A stretch of DNA of 64,000 nt from an uncultured Ruminococcus sp. (lineage in GTDB: Bacteria; Bacillota_A; Clostridia; Oscillospirales; Ruminococcaceae). Position 1 is the first letter of the stretch. The number at the start of each line of letters is the position of its first letter. Under the pieces are notes generated by a model. That model had not been told where the DNA came from, searched no databases, and worked only from the letters and a program-made list of their open reading frames with translations. The translations under genes were made by a program, and so were the position numbers. The stretch lies in assembly GCA_900315975.1 (NCBI GenBank), contig ONBA01000026.1:1-64000 (forward strand), in the 5' to 3' direction. This document shows, piece by piece, positions 62,011-64,000 of this stretch.

Positions 62011-64000
62011 ATTTTGTCAATATCCCGGATGTGCTGAAGCAGACAGCATCCTTCTGCGTCTGGAAGATGGAAAAAAGATCCGGCAGACCTACCAAAGTGC
62101 CGTATAACCCGCGCACAGGTGCAATGGCGAAAACCAACGATCCGAGTACCTTTGCTGACTTCAATACAGCCATGAAGTCCTATGCTATCGGCGGATGGGA
62201 CGGTATCGGCTATCGTGTTTCCGAGGGCATCGGCGCAATCGACATCGACCACTGTATCCGTGATGACGGCAGTCTCAATGATGTCGCTGCGTCCATCCTC
62301 GGTATCTTCCCCGATGTGTATTTTGAAAAATCTCCCTCCGGCAGCGGACTGCGCGGCTTTTTCAAGCTCTCCCCTGACTTCGCCTACGATAAGACTGTCT
62401 ACTATATCAACAACAGAAAGCACGGTCTTGAAGTCTATCTGCCGGGAACGACTAACCGCTTTGTGACTGTCACAGGGGATATGTTCCGAAACGGTGCGGT
62501 CACCAGAAATGACGATGCTCTGCGCACACTGCTTGACACCTTCATGAAGCGCAGCACCCGTGTGTCTTCTAAAACTGTGGAACCTGCGTCCTATCTCGAT
62601 GATGAGGGTGTTATCTCACACGCATCCGCATCGGAGTCCGGCGACAAGTTCAAGGCGCTCTATGCCGGTAACTGGGAGGAAGGCTATGACTCACAGTCCG
62701 ATGCGGATATGGCGCTGGTATCCATTCTCGCATTCTGGTGCGGCAATGTCGAGGAGCAGATCGACCGTATCTTCAGAACCTCCGGACTGATGCGAGACAA
62801 ATGGGATCGTATGACTGGTGACAGCACCTATGGGCAGATCACCATCCGCAATGCTGTGTCCACAAATTCAGAGATTTATACGCCTATCGCGGATTCCTCT
62901 GCCGAGGATGACTTTGAAGCACTGGATGACGATGACAGCGTGGAAGAGCACGCAAGTTTCCGCCCCGATATATCCCGCATTACGCTCACACTGGATGAGA
63001 TGCAGCCGCATACGAACCCGCGCTACCAGCGTGACGAGATCGGCATCGGCAACGCCTTTGCTGATTATTTCAAGCCCATTGCCCGGTTCAACGGTGACCG
63101 TAATGTCTGGTATGTCTATGACGGCAAGGTTTGGCAGCCGGATGAGAACGCCCTTGCTGTAGCCGAGCTTGCCAAGTACCTCGCTGATCTGCTATATACT
63201 TTCGCATTGCAGATCAAAGACGAGGACACCCGAAACAGATATATCAAGCGTGTGCAGAAGCTCCAGATGCGAAAAAACCGCAAGACAATGGTGGAGGACG
63301 CAAAGTCTGTGCATCCGATCAGAATGTCGGCGTTTGATGCCAATGTCTATCTGCTGAATCTGGAAAACGGTACACTGGATCTGCGCACAATGGAGTTCCA
63401 TGAGCACGATCCCAAGGATTTTATTACAAAGATCAGCCACATCGACTATGATCCGAATGCTGTCTGCCCGCGCTGGATTCAGTTTGTGGATGAGGTTATG
63501 GTCGGCAGAAAAAATGTCGCACGCTATCTTCAGAAAGCCATCGGCTACTCCCTGTCCGGTGATACCTCACTGGAATGCTTGTTCATCATGTTCGGCCCCA
63601 CAACCAGAAATGGCAAGACCACAACCATCGAAACGATTCTGCGTGTCATGGGAGAATACGGTCGCTCTGCAAAGCCGGATATGCTTGCCACAAACTATTT
63701 CCGCGGACAGTCCAACGGCTCCTCGGATGATGTCGCCCGCCTTGCAGGTGCGAGATTTGTCGGTATTTCCGAGATGGAGCAGAAACTGACGATCAATGCG
63801 AGTCTCACCAAGCAGCTCACAGGTAATGGCTCTATTACAGCACGTTTTCTGTATGAGGGCTATTTTGAGTTCCATATGCAGGCAAAGATCTTCATCGACA
63901 CGAACCACCTGCCGAATGTCACTGACCGTACCCTGTTTGAATCCGGCAGACTGAAAATCATCCCGTTTACCCGTCATTTTGAGGATCATGAGCAGGACAA
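62001..64000 (+). CDS. Phage/plasmid primase-helicase, P4 type (runs off the right edge)
   Basis: Open for 666 codons with no stop. The N-terminal part (FCVWKMEKRSGRPTKVPYNP, GIGAIDIDHCI, FEKSPSGSGLRGFFK) is a primase-polymerase-like domain with an acidic DID motif. The C-terminal part has the SF3 helicase P-loop GPTTRNGKTTTIETIL near residue 532 and ISEMEQK, as in P4/D5 proteins. GGAAAGGAG precedes the ATG; it overlaps the MazF-like gene by ten bases. Confidence 0.93.
   Translation, partial: MPVNFVNIPDVLKQTASFCVWKMEKRSGRPTKVPYNPRTGAMAKTNDPSTFADFNTAMKSYAIGGWDGIGYRVSEGIGAIDIDHCIRDDGSLNDVAASILGIFPDVYFEKSPSGSGLRGFFKLSPDFAYDKTVYYINNRKHGLEVYLPGTTNRFVTVTGDMFRNGAVTRNDDALRTLLDTFMKRSTRVSSKTVEPASYLDDEGVISHASASESGDKFKALYAGNWEEGYDSQSDADMALVSILAFWCGNVEEQIDRIFRTSGLMRDKWDRMTGDSTYGQITIRNAVSTNSEIYTPIADSSAEDDFEALDDDDSVEEHASFRPDISRITLTLDEMQPHTNPRYQRDEIGIGNAFADYFKPIARFNGDRNVWYVYDGKVWQPDENALAVAELAKYLADLLYTFALQIKDEDTRNRYIKRVQKLQMRKNRKTMVEDAKSVHPIRMSAFDANVYLLNLENGTLDLRTMEFHEHDPKDFITKISHIDYDPNAVCPRWIQFVDEVMVGRKNVARYLQKAIGYSLSGDTSLECLFIMFGPTTRNGKTTTIETILRVMGEYGRSAKPDMLATNYFRGQSNGSSDDVARLAGARFVGISEMEQKLTINASLTKQLTGNGSITARFLYEGYFEFHMQAKIFIDTNHLPNVTDRTLFESGRLKIIPFTRHFEDHEQD

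Noticed and set aside
1..64000. tRNA or rRNA genes
   Set aside because: No cloverleaf with T-loop GGTTCGAATCC-like sequence and no rRNA-like stretch was recognised on either strand, though small divergent RNAs could be missed by eye.

Overview
The window looks like chromosome of a Gram-positive anaerobe close to Ruminococcus (Oscillospiraceae, Clostridia). Four observations point there: the PASTA-kinase/rsgA/thiN/spoVM gene order of Firmicutes, sporulation-related genes (spoVM, an M23 protein of SpoIIQ type, a lone Spo0A C-terminal domain), a secreted glycosidase-like protein ending in a type I dockerin (a cellulosome part), and strong ribosome binding sites with consensus sigma-A promoters. 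The species cannot be fixed from sequence reading alone.

Layout. 1-9 kb is housekeeping: the 3' end of a PASTA kinase gene, rsgA, thiN, the 27-codon spoVM, an M23 peptidase, a rhodanese/TtcA-like fusion, membrane proteins and an orphan type IV pilin-like protein. 9.2-15.2 kb holds envelope-sugar genes (initiating sugar transferase, UDP-sugar pyrophosphorylase, VanZ-like protein, galE) and a DHH phosphoesterase. 15.3-19.1 kb has rtcB behind a structured leader, a small partner gene, and a frameshifted dockerin protein. 19.2-28.8 kb is a decaying accessory or mobile segment: a TraC/HerA-like ATPase split by a frameshift, an AT-rich orphan gene with an in-frame stop, MobC-like and relaxase-like genes, DUF960, an amidoligase with an in-frame stop, and a class II glutamine amidotransferase that has lost its start codon. 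It is bracketed by inverted copies of one small gene family.

29-46 kb is a surface polysaccharide locus. It opens with a second sugar transferase (frameshifted) under a promoter region that duplicates the one at 9.2 kb. It continues with PssD/PssE-type glycosyltransferase halves, two GT4 enzymes, two hexapeptide acyltransferases, a Wzy polymerase, a Wzx flippase, a CDP-glycerol glycerophosphotransferase, a LicD protein, a GpsA-TagD fusion that would make CDP-glycerol, glmS, a second galE, a Spo0A-C-only protein and a second (frameshifted) vanZ-like gene. Together these suggest a glycerol-phosphate-decorated polysaccharide made by a Wzx/Wzy route.

46.2-51.6 kb holds an AAA-ATPase/PD-(D/E)XK protein and a tight three-gene operon resembling an ABC three-component predicted conflict system. 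51.8-64 kb is the early/replication region of a prophage or related element: DUF4406, a sigma-like factor, DUF2800, DUF2815, DNA polymerase I, DUF932, a VRR-NUC nuclease, a SNF2 helicase, a MazF-like protein and a P4-type primase running off the end. It is preceded by two elaborate RNA folds.

The least explained signals are the structured leaders before rtcB (15.43-15.52 kb), before the DUF4406 gene (51.81-51.92 kb) and before the sigma-like gene (52.43-52.61 kb), together with the ABC-3C-like operon, the GpsA-TagD fusion, and the cluster of single-base lesions between 17.7 and 29.4 kb. No tRNA, rRNA or CRISPR array was seen.
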